A stretch of DNA of 64,000 nucleotides from Hyphomicrobiales bacterium (lineage in GTDB: Bacteria; Pseudomonadota; Alphaproteobacteria; Rhizobiales; Rhizobiaceae). This document shows, piece by piece, positions 1 through 8,414 of the stretch (positions within the stretch are counted from its first letter, which is position 1; each line of letters opens with the position of its first letter). The notes under the pieces were generated by a model that was given only the letters and a program-made list of their open reading frames with translations, did no database searches and was not told the origin of the DNA. A program made the translations under genes and the position numbers. The stretch covers positions 113,391-177,390 of the forward strand of contig UBJR01000011.1 of the NCBI GenBank assembly GCA_900465675.1, given 5' to 3'.

Positions 1-593
1 GTCTCGGCGACATCCCGGCCCGGATACCGGATGATCTTCAGAAGCTGCGACGGCTGCGGATCGTAGATACCGGCGAAGACATCTTCCGGCTGGTCGAGCG
101 CAACAGCGATGGCCTTCAAAATATCGATGCCGATCCTTGTCACTTCCGCTTGATAGGCGAGAAGAAGCGGTTTCAGTTCAGGAAGGGCTTCCGGCCACTG
201 GTTCGGGCCCTGAAGCCATTTCCATGGCGGCGTGGCGGGACCGATCTTCGCAGCCGTACCTTCGGTGTTGATGTCGAGCTGCTCGCGCCAATCCTGTTCG
301 CCGCGCGTGCGTTCCTGCCCGGCGCGATTGTATCCTCTAAAATGCGGTGACTTGATCATCTCGATCTTCAGCTTCTCGTCCATCGGAAGCGCAAAGAACC
401 TTTTGGACGCGGCAATGACATCGTCGATGAAAGCCTGCTCGACCCCGTGCCCGGTGAGATAGAAGAAGCCGTGATCATGAAGCACATGGCGAAGCTCTGC
501 GACGAAAGCCTCGCGTTCCCGGCCGTGAAACCGCGAGATATCAAGCACAGGCAGCGCACTGCCGGATGGGTTGGCGTCGTTCAGGGCCGTCAT
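1..593 (-). CDS. 2-oxoglutarate/Fe(II)-dependent oxygenase, IPNS-like family (3' end outside window)
   Basis: The first 197 codons of a gene running leftward off the window. The start ATG at 591-593 is preceded by a GAGG Shine-Dalgarno about 7 nt away. The N-terminus (LPVLDISRF, then an HDHGFFYLTGHGV segment near residue 45, then FFALPMDEK) is the DIOX_N domain of isopenicillin-N-synthase-like oxygenases; GYNRAGQERT and DWREQLD further on also fit. The catalytic HxD...H iron ligands and the 2-oxoglutarate-binding Arg lie in the C-terminal half, outside the window, so activity and substrate cannot be judged. It reads in the same direction as the cobalamin-riboswitch unit and starts 187 bp beyond its last gene. 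No operon link is proven. The family call is firm; the function is unknown. Confidence 0.85.
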   Translation of the reverse strand, partial: MTALNDANPSGSALPVLDISRFHGREREAFVAELRHVLHDHGFFYLTGHGVEQAFIDDVIAASKRFFALPMDEKLKIEMIKSPHFRGYNRAGQERTRGEQDWREQLDINTEGTAAKIGPATPPWKWLQGPNQWPEALPELKPLLLAYQAEVTRIGIDILKAIAVALDQPEDVFAGIYDPQPSQLLKIIRYPGRDVAE

Positions 594-780
594 GAAAGTC
601 CTCGTATTCTGGGGCGCGTCGAAGAGCCCAGCATAGAGACGATCGAACGGACTGAAACACAGATCCGTTCAAGGTCGCGGTTCAGATTGAAAAACCGTTG
701 CCCGCCACGACCGGACGGAAGAACAAATCACCGGAAGAGACACGCCGACACCACATATGCCCGTTGCCGATGAAAGCGCT

Positions 781-1344
781 CTATCGCAGCATCGGTGCGT
801 CTGCCGTGACAAACAGCAGCCGCAAGGCCGCGGCGAGAAAATGGGCGAGCGCAAGAGCGGCAGCAGCGGCAGCGTTGATCACCAGCACCTGCGAAATGAC
901 GGCAATAGAAAACGCGCCTTGGCCCGATGGCAGGACGGACGTCGCTGCGAAGAGGACGCCTTCATACACCACGAAGGCAGCCAGAAACGTGCCGGCAGCC
1001 ATAGCAAAGATGCCGGTCTGAAGCCTGATAACAACAAATGCCGCCAGGAGAGAGGTAGCAGCAGCCACGCCGATGGCGAGACCCCAGGCTTAGCTGTCCC
1101 AGGCCTGCGGGTAGCCGAGAATGAGATAACCCACCACCTGGTTGCCCAGCCATGCGAGCAGAACCGCATAGATCGCCATTTGCCGCGGAAGCGCCATGGC
1201 GGAAACCGCCGACAGCGCAACGAAGGGCGTGACGCATGCGAAATAGAGACTAAGGACGACGCTGGAGCCCGCTGTCATGGCAATCCAGGCTGCCGCGGCA
1301 CCCGTTGAGACGGGATGCAGAGGAAGCTGACGACGTTCGGTCAT
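781..1344 (-). pseudogene. Multi-pass membrane protein gene interrupted by an in-frame TAA
   Basis: One reading frame runs from about 1344 to a TAG at 781-783 but is broken by TAA at 1090-1092. Both halves are strongly hydrophobic and the residues right after the stop (AWGLAIGV) continue the membrane-protein pattern, so this looks like one gene of about 188 codons with a nonsense mutation. Together the halves hold about five predicted transmembrane segments. The ATG at 1344 (MTERRQ) is favoured over 1362 because GGAG sits 7 nt before it. It follows btuD by 135 bp on the same strand and may be the last gene of the B12-controlled unit, which would suggest a role in cobalamin or cobalt handling, but I do not recognise the family. 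A sequencing error or readthrough could also explain the stop. Confidence 0.65.
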
Positions 1345-1479
1345 GACCATGCTCCAGTTCATCGGGATCTACTGTAGCGAACTTCCAGTGAAATGCCATC
1401 CCGGCAAACTGGCGCAACACTCCCAATTGCGCGCGCCGGCAATTCTCCATGAACCTCAGGCAGCGGCTCAAGGCCATCT

Positions 1480-2244
1480 TCAGTCTATCGCATATTGAAT
1501 GTTGTAGCGGCCGTGCACCGCCGATTGCTCGACATACGCCCGGACGCCAAAGACGCGGGCAATCAGATCTTCGTTCAAAACCTCCCATGTGGTTCCTAAT
1601 GCAACCACTTTACCCTTCTGCAGCACGGCGAGGCTGTCGCAGAACATCGCTGCGAGATTGAGATCATGCATGGCAATGATGCAGGTCGTCCCGAGTTTCG
1701 ACACGAGGGATAGAATTTCGAGCTGGTGCTGGATATCGAGGTGGTTTGTCGGTTCGTCGAGCAGGAGCTCGGTCGGCGTCTGAGCCAGAGCTCTCGCGAT
1801 ATGGACGCGCTGACGCTCCCCGCCGGAAAGTGTCTGCCATATCTGTCCGGCGCGGTGTTTCATGTCGACCCGCTCCAGGGCCATGTCGACGGCCGCATCA
1901 TCTCCCGCATCCCAGGCAGAAAGCAGGCCGCGATGCGGCGTGCGCCCGAGCTGGACGACGTCACGCACGGTCAGCGGCGTATCGGTTGCCGATTGCTGCT
2001 CGACGAGAGCAACGCGCCGGGCGAGACTGGCTCTAGAGAGGATGGCGACGTCGTCCTCGCCGAGACGGATAACGCCGCTATCGACGCGGCGCAGGCGGCA
2101 GATTAGCCGCAGCAGGCTGGACTTTCCCGAGCCGTTCGGGCCCAGCAGACCAAGCACCTTACCTGGGGTCACCGATAGCGTGATGCCATCGATGATTAAG
2201 GTGTCGCCGGCCGAATAGGACACGGTATCGATGGAGATGCTCAT
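1480..2244 (-). CDS. btuD: ABC transporter ATP-binding protein, cobalamin/Fe-siderophore type (BtuD-like)
   Basis: A 254-residue cytoplasmic ATPase expected to power the adjacent FecCD-type permease. Walker A GPNGSGKSS is at residues 35-43, the signature LSGGERQ at 139-145, Walker B LLLDEP at 160-165 and the H-loop His at 193. The length is typical for the FecE/BtuD family. The ATG at 2244 overlaps the permease stop by 4 bp, which means translational coupling. The same frame stays open much further upstream, but that part lies inside the permease gene and is not coding. Family members serve cobalamin, ferric siderophores or haem alike. The cobalamin assignment rests on the B12 riboswitch at the head of this unit. 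Confidence 0.88.
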   Translation of the reverse strand: MSISIDTVSYSAGDTLIIDGITLSVTPGKVLGLLGPNGSGKSSLLRLICRLRRVDSGVIRLGEDDVAILSRASLARRVALVEQQSATDTPLTVRDVVQLGRTPHRGLLSAWDAGDDAAVDMALERVDMKHRAGQIWQTLSGGERQRVHIARALAQTPTELLLDEPTNHLDIQHQLEILSLVSKLGTTCIIAMHDLNLAAMFCDSLAVLQKGKVVALGTTWEVLNEDLIARVFGVRAYVEQSAVHGRYNIQYAID

Positions 2245-3281
2245 GCACTTCTCCCGACGCGATAGAGGATGATCGCGAAAGCTGGGGCGCCGAAAAGCGC
2301 GGTGACCACACCGATCGGCAAGATCTGTTGCGTGATGATGATCCGGGAAACGATATCGGCCCCGACCATGAAGATCGCACCGCCGAGCGCCGTGGCCGGT
2401 AGGAGACGGCTGTGGGACGGGCCAACGATGAAGCGGGCGGCATGCGGGATGACGAGGCCGACAAACCCGATAGAACCGACCATGCTGACGACGGCCGCAG
2501 TCATGATCGCGGTGATGCCGAAAAGAACGATCTGCACCCGCCGCACGGCAACGCCGAGCGATGCGGCGGCATCCGAACCGAAGGCAAATGCATCGAGCGC
2601 GCGGGCGTGGAACTGGCAGGCGGCGAAGCCGGCGATCGCGATCGGCACCGACAGATAGACATCGGGCCAGCGGACGCCGCTCATCGACCCCAGGAGCCAG
2701 AACAGCACGCCGCGCGCCTGTTCCGCATTTGCGGATGTCGTGACGATATAGGAGGTGAGCGCATTGAAGAGCTGCGAGCCGGCAACCCCGCAGAGAATGA
2801 TCCGTTCGCTGGAGCCCCCGGTGCCTGTCGCAAGAATGCCGACAAGCAGGAAGGCCACCACCGCACCGATAAAGGCACCACCCGACAACGAAAGAACGCC
2901 ATAGCCGAGTCCGAGGATCATGACACAGACGGCCCCGGTCGAGGCGCCGGCGGAAATGCCGAGCACGTAAGGTTCGGCGAGCGGGTTGCGAAGAAGCGCC
3001 TGGAGGATGGCACCGCAGAGGGCGAGAGAAGCGCCCGCACTGGCCGCCGCCAAAGCGCGGCTGAGCCGGTAGTCCCAGATGACGCCTTCGTGGATGCGGC
3101 TGAGTTCGAACGCCGTTCCAAACAGCCGGTTCGAAACCGCCTTGGCGGTTGTCGCAACTGGGATCGCAATCTCGCCGATCGAGACGGCAAGGCTGATCAT
3201 GACGCCAAGGAGGAGAACGGCGGCGGCGGTGAGCGCAACGAGCGCCCACCACCGGCGTTGCCAGGAAGCGGCAACTTTCAC
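2241..3281 (-). CDS. btuC: FecCD-family ABC permease (BtuC-like)
   Basis: A 346-residue inner-membrane permease of the BtuC/FhuB/FecCD family, with about ten hydrophobic segments. The family motif region RLSRALAAASAGASLALCGAILQ, followed by RNPLAEPYVLGISAGAS near residues 115-135, is very characteristic. It should form a homodimeric channel receiving substrate from the binding protein encoded just upstream. Its start overlaps the btuF stop by 4 bp, and its stop overlaps the btuD start by 4 bp, so the three genes are one translationally coupled set. Sequence alone does not separate a cobalamin from a siderophore substrate. Confidence 0.9.
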   Translation of the reverse strand: MKVAASWQRRWWALVALTAAAVLLLGVMISLAVSIGEIAIPVATTAKAVSNRLFGTAFELSRIHEGVIWDYRLSRALAAASAGASLALCGAILQALLRNPLAEPYVLGISAGASTGAVCVMILGLGYGVLSLSGGAFIGAVVAFLLVGILATGTGGSSERIILCGVAGSQLFNALTSYIVTTSANAEQARGVLFWLLGSMSGVRWPDVYLSVPIAIAGFAACQFHARALDAFAFGSDAAASLGVAVRRVQIVLFGITAIMTAAVVSMVGSIGFVGLVIPHAARFIVGPSHSRLLPATALGGAIFMVGADIVSRIIITQQILPIGVVTALFGAPAFAIILYRVGRSA

Positions 3282-4294
3282 TGCGTAAGGCCGAAGGTCT
3301 TGATGCCGTTTGCCAGCGTTTCGATGCCGTCGATCGTGCGGATCGTCGGGTTCATCGACTGGGCGTCCATCATCACGAAATGCTTGTTCTTGACGGCCTC
3401 GAGTTCCTTGGTAACCGGATCACTCTCCAGGAAATCGATCTTTACCTTCGGATCATCGGCGGCATAGCGGCGGCGGTCCATGGTCGCGAGGACGATGACG
3501 GCAGGATTTGCCTGGGCAATCGTTTCCCAGCCGACCAACGGCCATTCCTCTTCGGTCGTGACGACATTCTTCGCGCCGACCGTCTTGAGAATATAGGCCG
3601 GAGCGCTGTTCTTGCCGGCGATGAAGGCGTCGCCCTTGACCTCTTTGCTGGAGAACCAGAAGACAACGGGCAGGTTCTTGCCCGAGGCACCCGAGATCGA
3701 GGCAACGGCTGCAGCCTCACGCTTCTTCAGATCGGCGATCAGGGCATCGCCGCGATCCTTGACGTCGAAAATTTCGGAGAGCTCCGCGATCTCCTGATAG
3801 ATCAGGTCCATCGTGAACAGCTCCTTGCGAACGCCATCACCGCCATCGGCATTGATCTTGGCGACGCAGTCGGCAGGCGCGATGTAGGTATTGATGCCGA
3901 GATCGGCGAATTGCTCGCGCTTGCCGACAGAGCCTTGCGCACCGACATGCCATTCGAATTCGGCGGCGACCAGATCGGGTTCCTGACCGACGACGGCCTC
4001 GAAGCTTGGATCGTTGTCGGCGAGCCTTTTGATCTTGCTATTTGCATCGGCATATTGCGGCAGGACCGGCCCGACCCAGACGGCGGTACCGGCGACCTTG
4101 CCGGCAAGACCAAGCGAGAACAGGACTTCGGTCATCCCCTGGCCGATCGAGACGATCTTCTCAGGCGCCTTCTTGAACGTGACCTGCTGCCCGCAGTTGT
4201 TGAGGGTCAGAGGATACTGCGTGGCGGCAAGGCTTGTACCGGCGAAGCCGGTCAGGCCGAGGGCAAATGTGAGCGTGGCGATAATCTGGCGCAT
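3278..4294 (-). CDS. btuF: Periplasmic cobalamin/Fe-siderophore-type substrate-binding protein (BtuF-like)
   Basis: 338 residues with an N-terminal signal peptide (hydrophobic 5-20, cleavage near 23). The mature part is a class III periplasmic binding protein: KAPEKIVSIGQGMTEVLFSLG opens lobe 1, and AQANPAVIVLATMDRR lies in lobe 2. It is the first full-length gene after a cobalamin riboswitch and a 24-codon ORF, and is coupled to btuC and btuD. B12-repressed btuFCD operons are known in rhizobia, which supports vitamin B12 or a corrinoid as ligand. The sequence resembles FepB-type ferric-siderophore binders as much as E. coli BtuF, so ligand identity is inferred from the riboswitch. No TonB-dependent receptor lies in the window. 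Confidence 0.82.
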   Translation of the reverse strand: MRQIIATLTFALGLTGFAGTSLAATQYPLTLNNCGQQVTFKKAPEKIVSIGQGMTEVLFSLGLAGKVAGTAVWVGPVLPQYADANSKIKRLADNDPSFEAVVGQEPDLVAAEFEWHVGAQGSVGKREQFADLGINTYIAPADCVAKINADGGDGVRKELFTMDLIYQEIAELSEIFDVKDRGDALIADLKKREAAAVASISGASGKNLPVVFWFSSKEVKGDAFIAGKNSAPAYILKTVGAKNVVTTEEEWPLVGWETIAQANPAVIVLATMDRRRYAADDPKVKIDFLESDPVTKELEAVKNKHFVMMDAQSMNPTIRTIDGIETLANGIKTFGLTQ

Positions 4295-4351
4295 GGGACC
4301 TCGATTTAGGAGAAGCGGGCAGCACGACGCCGCGGAACACGGCGTGACTGC

Positions 4352-4426
4352 TCACGCAGCGCGGACGCGGAAAGCCCAATCGAGGCGGATGGAGGCCATG
4401 TATCGGCGAAGGGTCAGGTCAAACAT
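4352..4426 (-). CDS. 24-codon ORF between the cobalamin riboswitch and btuF
   Basis: ATG at 4424-4426 has a good Shine-Dalgarno (AAGGA, 6 nt spacing) and the ORF ends in TGA at 4352-4354. The peptide begins MFDLTLRRYMAS and is Arg-rich with no signal sequence. It starts about 48 nt after the conserved riboswitch core, so its ribosome site is the first one the switch could control. A bulged hairpin (about 4320-4352) follows its stop and precedes the btuF start. It may be a leader peptide or translational relay. I know no homolog. Confidence 0.4.
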   Translation of the reverse strand: MFDLTLRRYMASIRLDWAFRVRAA

Positions 4427-4473
4427 GTCTGTTCCTTTCCAGGCATCCCCGCCCGGCTGATTGGATCGTGTTT

Positions 4474-4705
4474 GACGGCAGGTCTCCTGGCTCGCGAATA
4501 TTCGCCTCTCATCTGCCTTCCCGCGATAACATCGCAGTGGCATGGCCTTGCGGCCCAAGGGAGACATCCAGCAGGCTGGTCTCCCGTGATGATCGGCAAT
4601 CCGCTTACAGTTGCGGGGGCAGCCACGGTCTTGGTCCCTTTTGGGTCGTCCGCACCGTGTTCCCTATTAATCCCGTCGGAGACTTCCTCCGGGAACCGTC
4701 GGATG
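4474..4705 (-). promoter_or_regulatory. Cobalamin (adenosylcobalamin) riboswitch
   Basis: Read on the minus strand, the conserved elements occur in the right order: a GGTGC-type 5' element, CCCCGCAACTGTAAGCGG, GCCACTG, GGGAAGGC, and the 3' GAGCCAGGAGACCTGCC. This is the RF00174 cobalamin aptamer core. It should bind adenosylcobalamin and reduce expression of the downstream leader ORF and btuFCD genes when B12 is plentiful. No U-tract terminator follows directly, so control is more likely translational. The 5' boundary is approximate; the 3' boundary is set by the ACCTGCC box. Confidence 0.95.
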
Positions 4706-4875
4706 CAGTTACGACGCTAATATCCCGGCCGTCAAGACGCGCAGCGCGCCACCCTGGTTCGGCAATCAGGGTTCAGTACCCGCAGAACGGCCGCCAATCG
4801 CGTTTTCGCTTGTTGAATACGGCATACTTATTCCGTTATATATGAAGAAAATGGGAATATCAGAGGTAATGGCCG

Positions 4876-5562
4876 TTGAACGAAATCTCAAACGAGACCG
4901 TCGCAGAGAGCGGCTATCGGCAAATAAGGGCGGATATCATTTTCGGGCGGCTTTCTCCGGGGCAGAAGCTCAAGCTTGAAAATCTGAGAATCGCCTACCA
5001 AACCAGCGTCAGCACACTGAGAGAGATTCTCAACCGCCTGACATCGGAAGGCCTCGTCGTTGCCGAGGGGCAGCGCGGCTTCGAAGTCGCGCGTGTTTCG
5101 GTCGCCGACCTGAGAGAGACCGCAGCGCTGCGTCTGCTTCTCGAGGAGCACGCGCTGGAGCAGGCCTTCGAACAGGGCGATGTCGAATGGGAAGCGCGGC
5201 TGGTCTCGGCCCATTACAAGCTGGCGCGCATGGAAGAGGTGATGGCCTCGGGCGATACCAGTAGGGCGGAAGACTGGAAGCGCTACGACTGGGAGTTTCA
5301 CCAGGCTCTGATCTCGGCCTGCGGATCGCGCCTGCTGATGGAAACACATTCGGCGGTGTTCGACAAATATCTGCGATATCAGATGGTGGCATTGTCCTAT
5401 CGCGGCGGCGTTGCGGAAGAAGAGCACAAGCAACTGCTGGAGGCCGCTCTTCAGCGCGACATCACGACGGCGAAGAGAATATTGCAGCGGCATATTCAGC
5501 AGGGCGTCGAGCATGCGCTGAGCAAGGGTTCACTGGCGACCATTCGCCTATCGGCAGGATAA
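4876..5562 (+). CDS. GntR-family (FadR/FCD) transcriptional regulator, first of a tandem pair
   Basis: 228 residues: a winged helix-turn-helix at about 12-78 (RQIRADIIFGRLSPGQKLKLENL, STLREILNRLTSEGLVVAEGQRGFEV) and an FCD effector domain at about 90-220. The frame has a stop at 4867-4869, so TTG at 4876 is the first possible start; AGAGG 9 nt upstream supports it. A nearby ATG at 4869 is in another frame. A 5-bp inverted repeat GAATA-N9-TATTC (4815-4833) precedes it. It is about half identical by eye to the next gene, so the pair arose by duplication. FCD regulators usually sense carboxylates. Its place next to the dehydroshikimate dehydratase module suggests control of that module. Confidence 0.88.
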   Translation: MNEISNETVAESGYRQIRADIIFGRLSPGQKLKLENLRIAYQTSVSTLREILNRLTSEGLVVAEGQRGFEVARVSVADLRETAALRLLLEEHALEQAFEQGDVEWEARLVSAHYKLARMEEVMASGDTSRAEDWKRYDWEFHQALISACGSRLLMETHSAVFDKYLRYQMVALSYRGGVAEEEHKQLLEAALQRDITTAKRILQRHIQQGVEHALSKGSLATIRLSAG

Positions 5563-5601
5563 TGTATTCCACGCACGATGGTGCGGGACGTAGAGGAATC
5601 A

Positions 5602-6276
5602 ATGCTCAAAGTGACCGGTGAACATTCCGAGACTGTCAGCGACGTCGTCTCCCGGCAAATTCGTCAGGATATCATCTCCGGGACATTGGCGCCGGGTGCG
5701 AAGATCAAGCTGGAGCAGGCCAAGGAGCACTATTCGATCAGTGTGTCGTCGCTGCGCGAGATCCTGAGCCGCCTGACCACCGAAAACCTGGTGCTCGCCG
5801 AAGGCCAGCGCGGCTTCGAAGTCAGCCCCGCTTCGCTCAAGGAGTTGGAGGAACTCGCCGATCTTCGCACTGTGCTGGAGACCCATGCCATCGGCCTGTC
5901 ATTTGCCGCGGGGAATCTCGAATGGGAAGGGCGCATCGTCGCCGCGCACCACAAGCTTGCGGCCGCCGAAAAGAGGCTGCTTGCCGGCGACGCCTCGCGC
6001 ACGATCGACTGGGTCCGCTACGATTGGGAGTTTCATCAGGCGATCGTCTCCGCCTGTAATTCGGCGACGCTGATGGAGACGCTGTCCTCCGTCTTCGACC
6101 GTTTCCTGCGCTATCATATGCTGGCTCAGAGTTTTCGCGGCAAAGCGGTTGTCGACGATCACAGGCTCCTCTTCGAACTCGCGCTGAAGCGGGACGTCGA
6201 GGGCGCCCGCGCCGTTATCCGCCGCCACATATTGAGCGGCGTTGAACATGTGGTGAAAAGCGGCCGCATCGCCTAG
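5602..6276 (+). CDS. GntR-family (FadR/FCD) transcriptional regulator, second of a tandem pair
   Basis: 224 residues from ATG 5602, chosen over an upstream in-frame ATG at 5578 because GAGG sits 5 nt before 5602. The winged helix domain (SRQIRQDIISGTLAPGAKIK, SSLREILSRLTTENLVLAEGQRGFEV) and FCD domain parallel the preceding gene almost segment for segment, including WVRYDWEFHQAIVSACNS against WKRYDWEFHQALISACGS. The gap between the two genes is only 39 bp. It ends 9 bp from the convergent quiC gene. The pair could form homo- or heterodimers. It probably controls the quiC and transporter genes to the right. The effector is unknown, with shikimate-pathway intermediates the natural candidates. 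Confidence 0.88.
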   Translation: MLKVTGEHSETVSDVVSRQIRQDIISGTLAPGAKIKLEQAKEHYSISVSSLREILSRLTTENLVLAEGQRGFEVSPASLKELEELADLRTVLETHAIGLSFAAGNLEWEGRIVAAHHKLAAAEKRLLAGDASRTIDWVRYDWEFHQAIVSACNSATLMETLSSVFDRFLRYHMLAQSFRGKAVVDDHRLLFELALKRDVEGARAVIRRHILSGVEHVVKSGRIA

Positions 6277-6285
6277 CGATGGCAG

Positions 6286-8172
6286 TCAGAAGGCGTCCTT
6301 CGGGATGCCGTCCGGCCGCATCTGCTTCTTCAGCGCCGCAATCCGGAAGATCGCGTTCGGCGCGCCGTAGCCGCGATAGCCACGGCGCTCGACGATCTCG
6401 AAGAAGAACCCCTCCCCGTAGGTCCCGCTGTAGAGCTGGAAATACTCACCCTCGTCGTCGCGATCATAAAGGATGTTTTCTGCCTTCAGCCGTTCGCTGA
6501 GATCGGGATCGAGCCCGAAGCGGGCCTCGACGTCATCGTAGTAGTTGGGCGAGATGTGCAAGGCTTTGAAGCCCTTTTCACGCAGGGCTTTGGCGGTGGC
6601 GAAGATATCGGCTGTCGAGAAGGCCAGATGCTGGATGCCTGAGCCGAATTTCTCCGCGATGAAGTGACCGGCAAGCGTTCTGCGATTTTCAGCGCCGTTC
6701 ATGGTGATGCGAAGCGATCCGCTGGCATTTTCGATGACCTGGCTGCGCACCACGCCGCCGGGATCGATGATATCGACCATCGGCGTTTTCCGGGTCTCGA
6801 AGATCGAGGTGTAGAACAGCATCCAGGTCAGCATCTCGTCGTAGGAAACGGTCTGCGCAATGTGATCGACATCGAGAAGCCCTGCATCCGCATTGCCATC
6901 GTCCTCCACCGGTTCGAAATCGATTTCGGAAAAATGGCCGAGCGGACTCTTGCCGTCGATCAGATAGATCAGCCCCCCACCGACACCGCGAATGGCTGGG
7001 ATTTCCAGCTCGCCTCCGGCAACGGTCTGGCGGAAAGGCTCGGCATCCAGCGCCAGCGCCCGCCTGTAGGCCGCGTCGGCATCATCGACAACCAGTGCCA
7101 TTGCGTAAGCAAAAGTGCCATGCACAGCATAGGCGGCGTTGGCGAAACCGGCCGGATCGACATTCACGAGAATGCGGATCGCGCCCTGCTGGTAAAGGCT
7201 TACCCTCTTGGAGCGATGCACGCCCGCCTTGCGGAAACCAAGCGCCTTGAGCAGGTCCTCGAGTTCGCCGGCCTCGTCCTCGTCGGTCGCGAACTCGATG
7301 AAACCGATCCCTTCGGCGGGGGCACGCGGCGGCATGGAGGCCCCGATTGCTGTCTTGGTGCTCCGGCTGACCTGGTCACCGAGATAGATCAGCGAGCGGT
7401 GGCCATCGGCCGCGATTTCGCGCGTCGAACCGCCACGGAACTGGTCGTTGAAGATCTCCAGCGAAAAATAGCCATCATAGCCGGTTGCGGCGACCGCCTC
7501 GGCAAAGGCCGAGACCGGCAGATCGCCCTCTCCCGGCATGTTGCGGAAATGACGGCTCCAATAGAGCAGATCCATGTCGATCAGCGGTGCATCGGCGAGC
7601 TGGACGATGAATATCTTTTCCGGCGGGATGGAACGGATCGAATTGACATCGATCTTGCGCGACAGCGAGTGGAAGCTGTCCAGGATCAACCCGATATTGG
7701 GATGATTGGCGCGGCGCACGATTTCCCAGGCGTCGCGATGGTCGTTGATGAAGCGGCCCCAGGCAAGTGCTTCGTAGCCGACCTTCAGCCCTCTTCGCGC
7801 CGCGCGCTCTCCGAGCTCATGGAAATCGGCGGCGGCACGGTCGATGCCGCCAAGGGCTACGGACGACACATTGGAGCAGACGAGCACGAGGTCTGTTCCG
7901 AGTTCCTGCATCACATCGAACTTGCGCTCGGCGCGATCGAATGTCCGGCCGCGCAGTGGCTCCGGCATGCCCTCGAAGTCGCGGAAAGGCTGAAACAGCG
8001 TGATCTCCAGACCGAGGTCTCTCGCCATGCGGCCGACCTCGGCAGGGCTGCTGTCATAGGCCAGAAAGTCGTTCTCAAAAATCTCCACGCCGTCGAAACC
8101 AGCCTTGGCGATGGCCTCGAGCTTTTCGGGCAACTCGCCGCTGATGCTCACGGTGGCAATCGAGGTCTTCAT
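6286..8172 (-). CDS. quiC: 3-dehydroshikimate dehydratase, two-domain QuiC type (AP-endonuclease-2-like + HPPD-like)
   Basis: 628 residues in two domains. Residues 1-265 are a sugar-phosphate-isomerase-like TIM barrel with metal ligands E134 (YEALAWG), D165 (LDSFH), Q191 (VQLAD) and E239 (SLEIFND), the set known for the Pseudomonas QuiC dehydratase. Residues 285-625 are an HPPD-like vicinal-oxygen-chelate domain that keeps the triad H437 (DHIAQ), H515 (IQHLAF) and E592 (FFFEIVE). The enzyme dehydrates 3-dehydroshikimate to protocatechuate, the committed step of quinate/shikimate catabolism. The C-terminal domain may be structural or a remnant dioxygenase. It diverges from the ABC importer at 8415 and converges with the GntR pair. 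Protocatechuate-cleavage genes are not in the window. Confidence 0.92.
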   Translation of the reverse strand: MKTSIATVSISGELPEKLEAIAKAGFDGVEIFENDFLAYDSSPAEVGRMARDLGLEITLFQPFRDFEGMPEPLRGRTFDRAERKFDVMQELGTDLVLVCSNVSSVALGGIDRAAADFHELGERAARRGLKVGYEALAWGRFINDHRDAWEIVRRANHPNIGLILDSFHSLSRKIDVNSIRSIPPEKIFIVQLADAPLIDMDLLYWSRHFRNMPGEGDLPVSAFAEAVAATGYDGYFSLEIFNDQFRGGSTREIAADGHRSLIYLGDQVSRSTKTAIGASMPPRAPAEGIGFIEFATDEDEAGELEDLLKALGFRKAGVHRSKRVSLYQQGAIRILVNVDPAGFANAAYAVHGTFAYAMALVVDDADAAYRRALALDAEPFRQTVAGGELEIPAIRGVGGGLIYLIDGKSPLGHFSEIDFEPVEDDGNADAGLLDVDHIAQTVSYDEMLTWMLFYTSIFETRKTPMVDIIDPGGVVRSQVIENASGSLRITMNGAENRRTLAGHFIAEKFGSGIQHLAFSTADIFATAKALREKGFKALHISPNYYDDVEARFGLDPDLSERLKAENILYDRDDEGEYFQLYSGTYGEGFFFEIVERRGYRGYGAPNAIFRIAALKKQMRPDGIPKDAF

Positions 8173-8269
8173 ATCTGGAATCCTTTCATGCTGTGCCGCC
8201 GGATGGGCGGCTACGCAGGTATCCGCGGAAATCGGCTATAGGCATTATGCAGAATGTCGTGAGGATTTC

Positions 8270-8286
8270 AATTCAGTTGGTGAATT
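8270..8286. promoter_or_regulatory. Inverted repeat AATTCA-N5-TGAATT between quiC and the importer operon
   Basis: A perfect 6-bp inverted repeat with a 5-bp spacer in the 242-bp divergent region, 98 bp from the quiC start and 129 bp from the binding-protein start. The size fits a dimeric winged-helix regulator, so the nearby GntR pair is the natural candidate. The rest of the divergent region is AT-rich around 8250-8330 and holds no gene. Confidence 0.45.
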
Positions 8287-8414
8287 ATGAATCATCATAG
8301 GTTTTATGAAAAATAGGTTGATTTGAAATCGCGCCTCTGGCAATTATGGCGGCATACGGTCGGGGAGAGGATGACTGCTGCAGTCGGACGGCCGGCTAAC
8401 GGAGGAGGAAACAC

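Noticed and set aside
3380..4309. Open frame of over 300 codons opposite btuF
   Set aside because: Antisense to a clear binding-protein gene; no start signal and composition typical of a mirror frame.
4851..4990. ATG codons at 4851 and 4869 as start of the first GntR gene
   Set aside because: Both are in a different frame from the GntR protein; the TTG at 4876 is the first in-frame start after a stop codon.
6664..8241. Long open frame on the plus strand opposite quiC
   Set aside because: It is fully antisense to a well-supported 628-residue enzyme, has no domain resemblance, and is Arg/Asp/Gly-rich as expected of a high-GC shadow frame.
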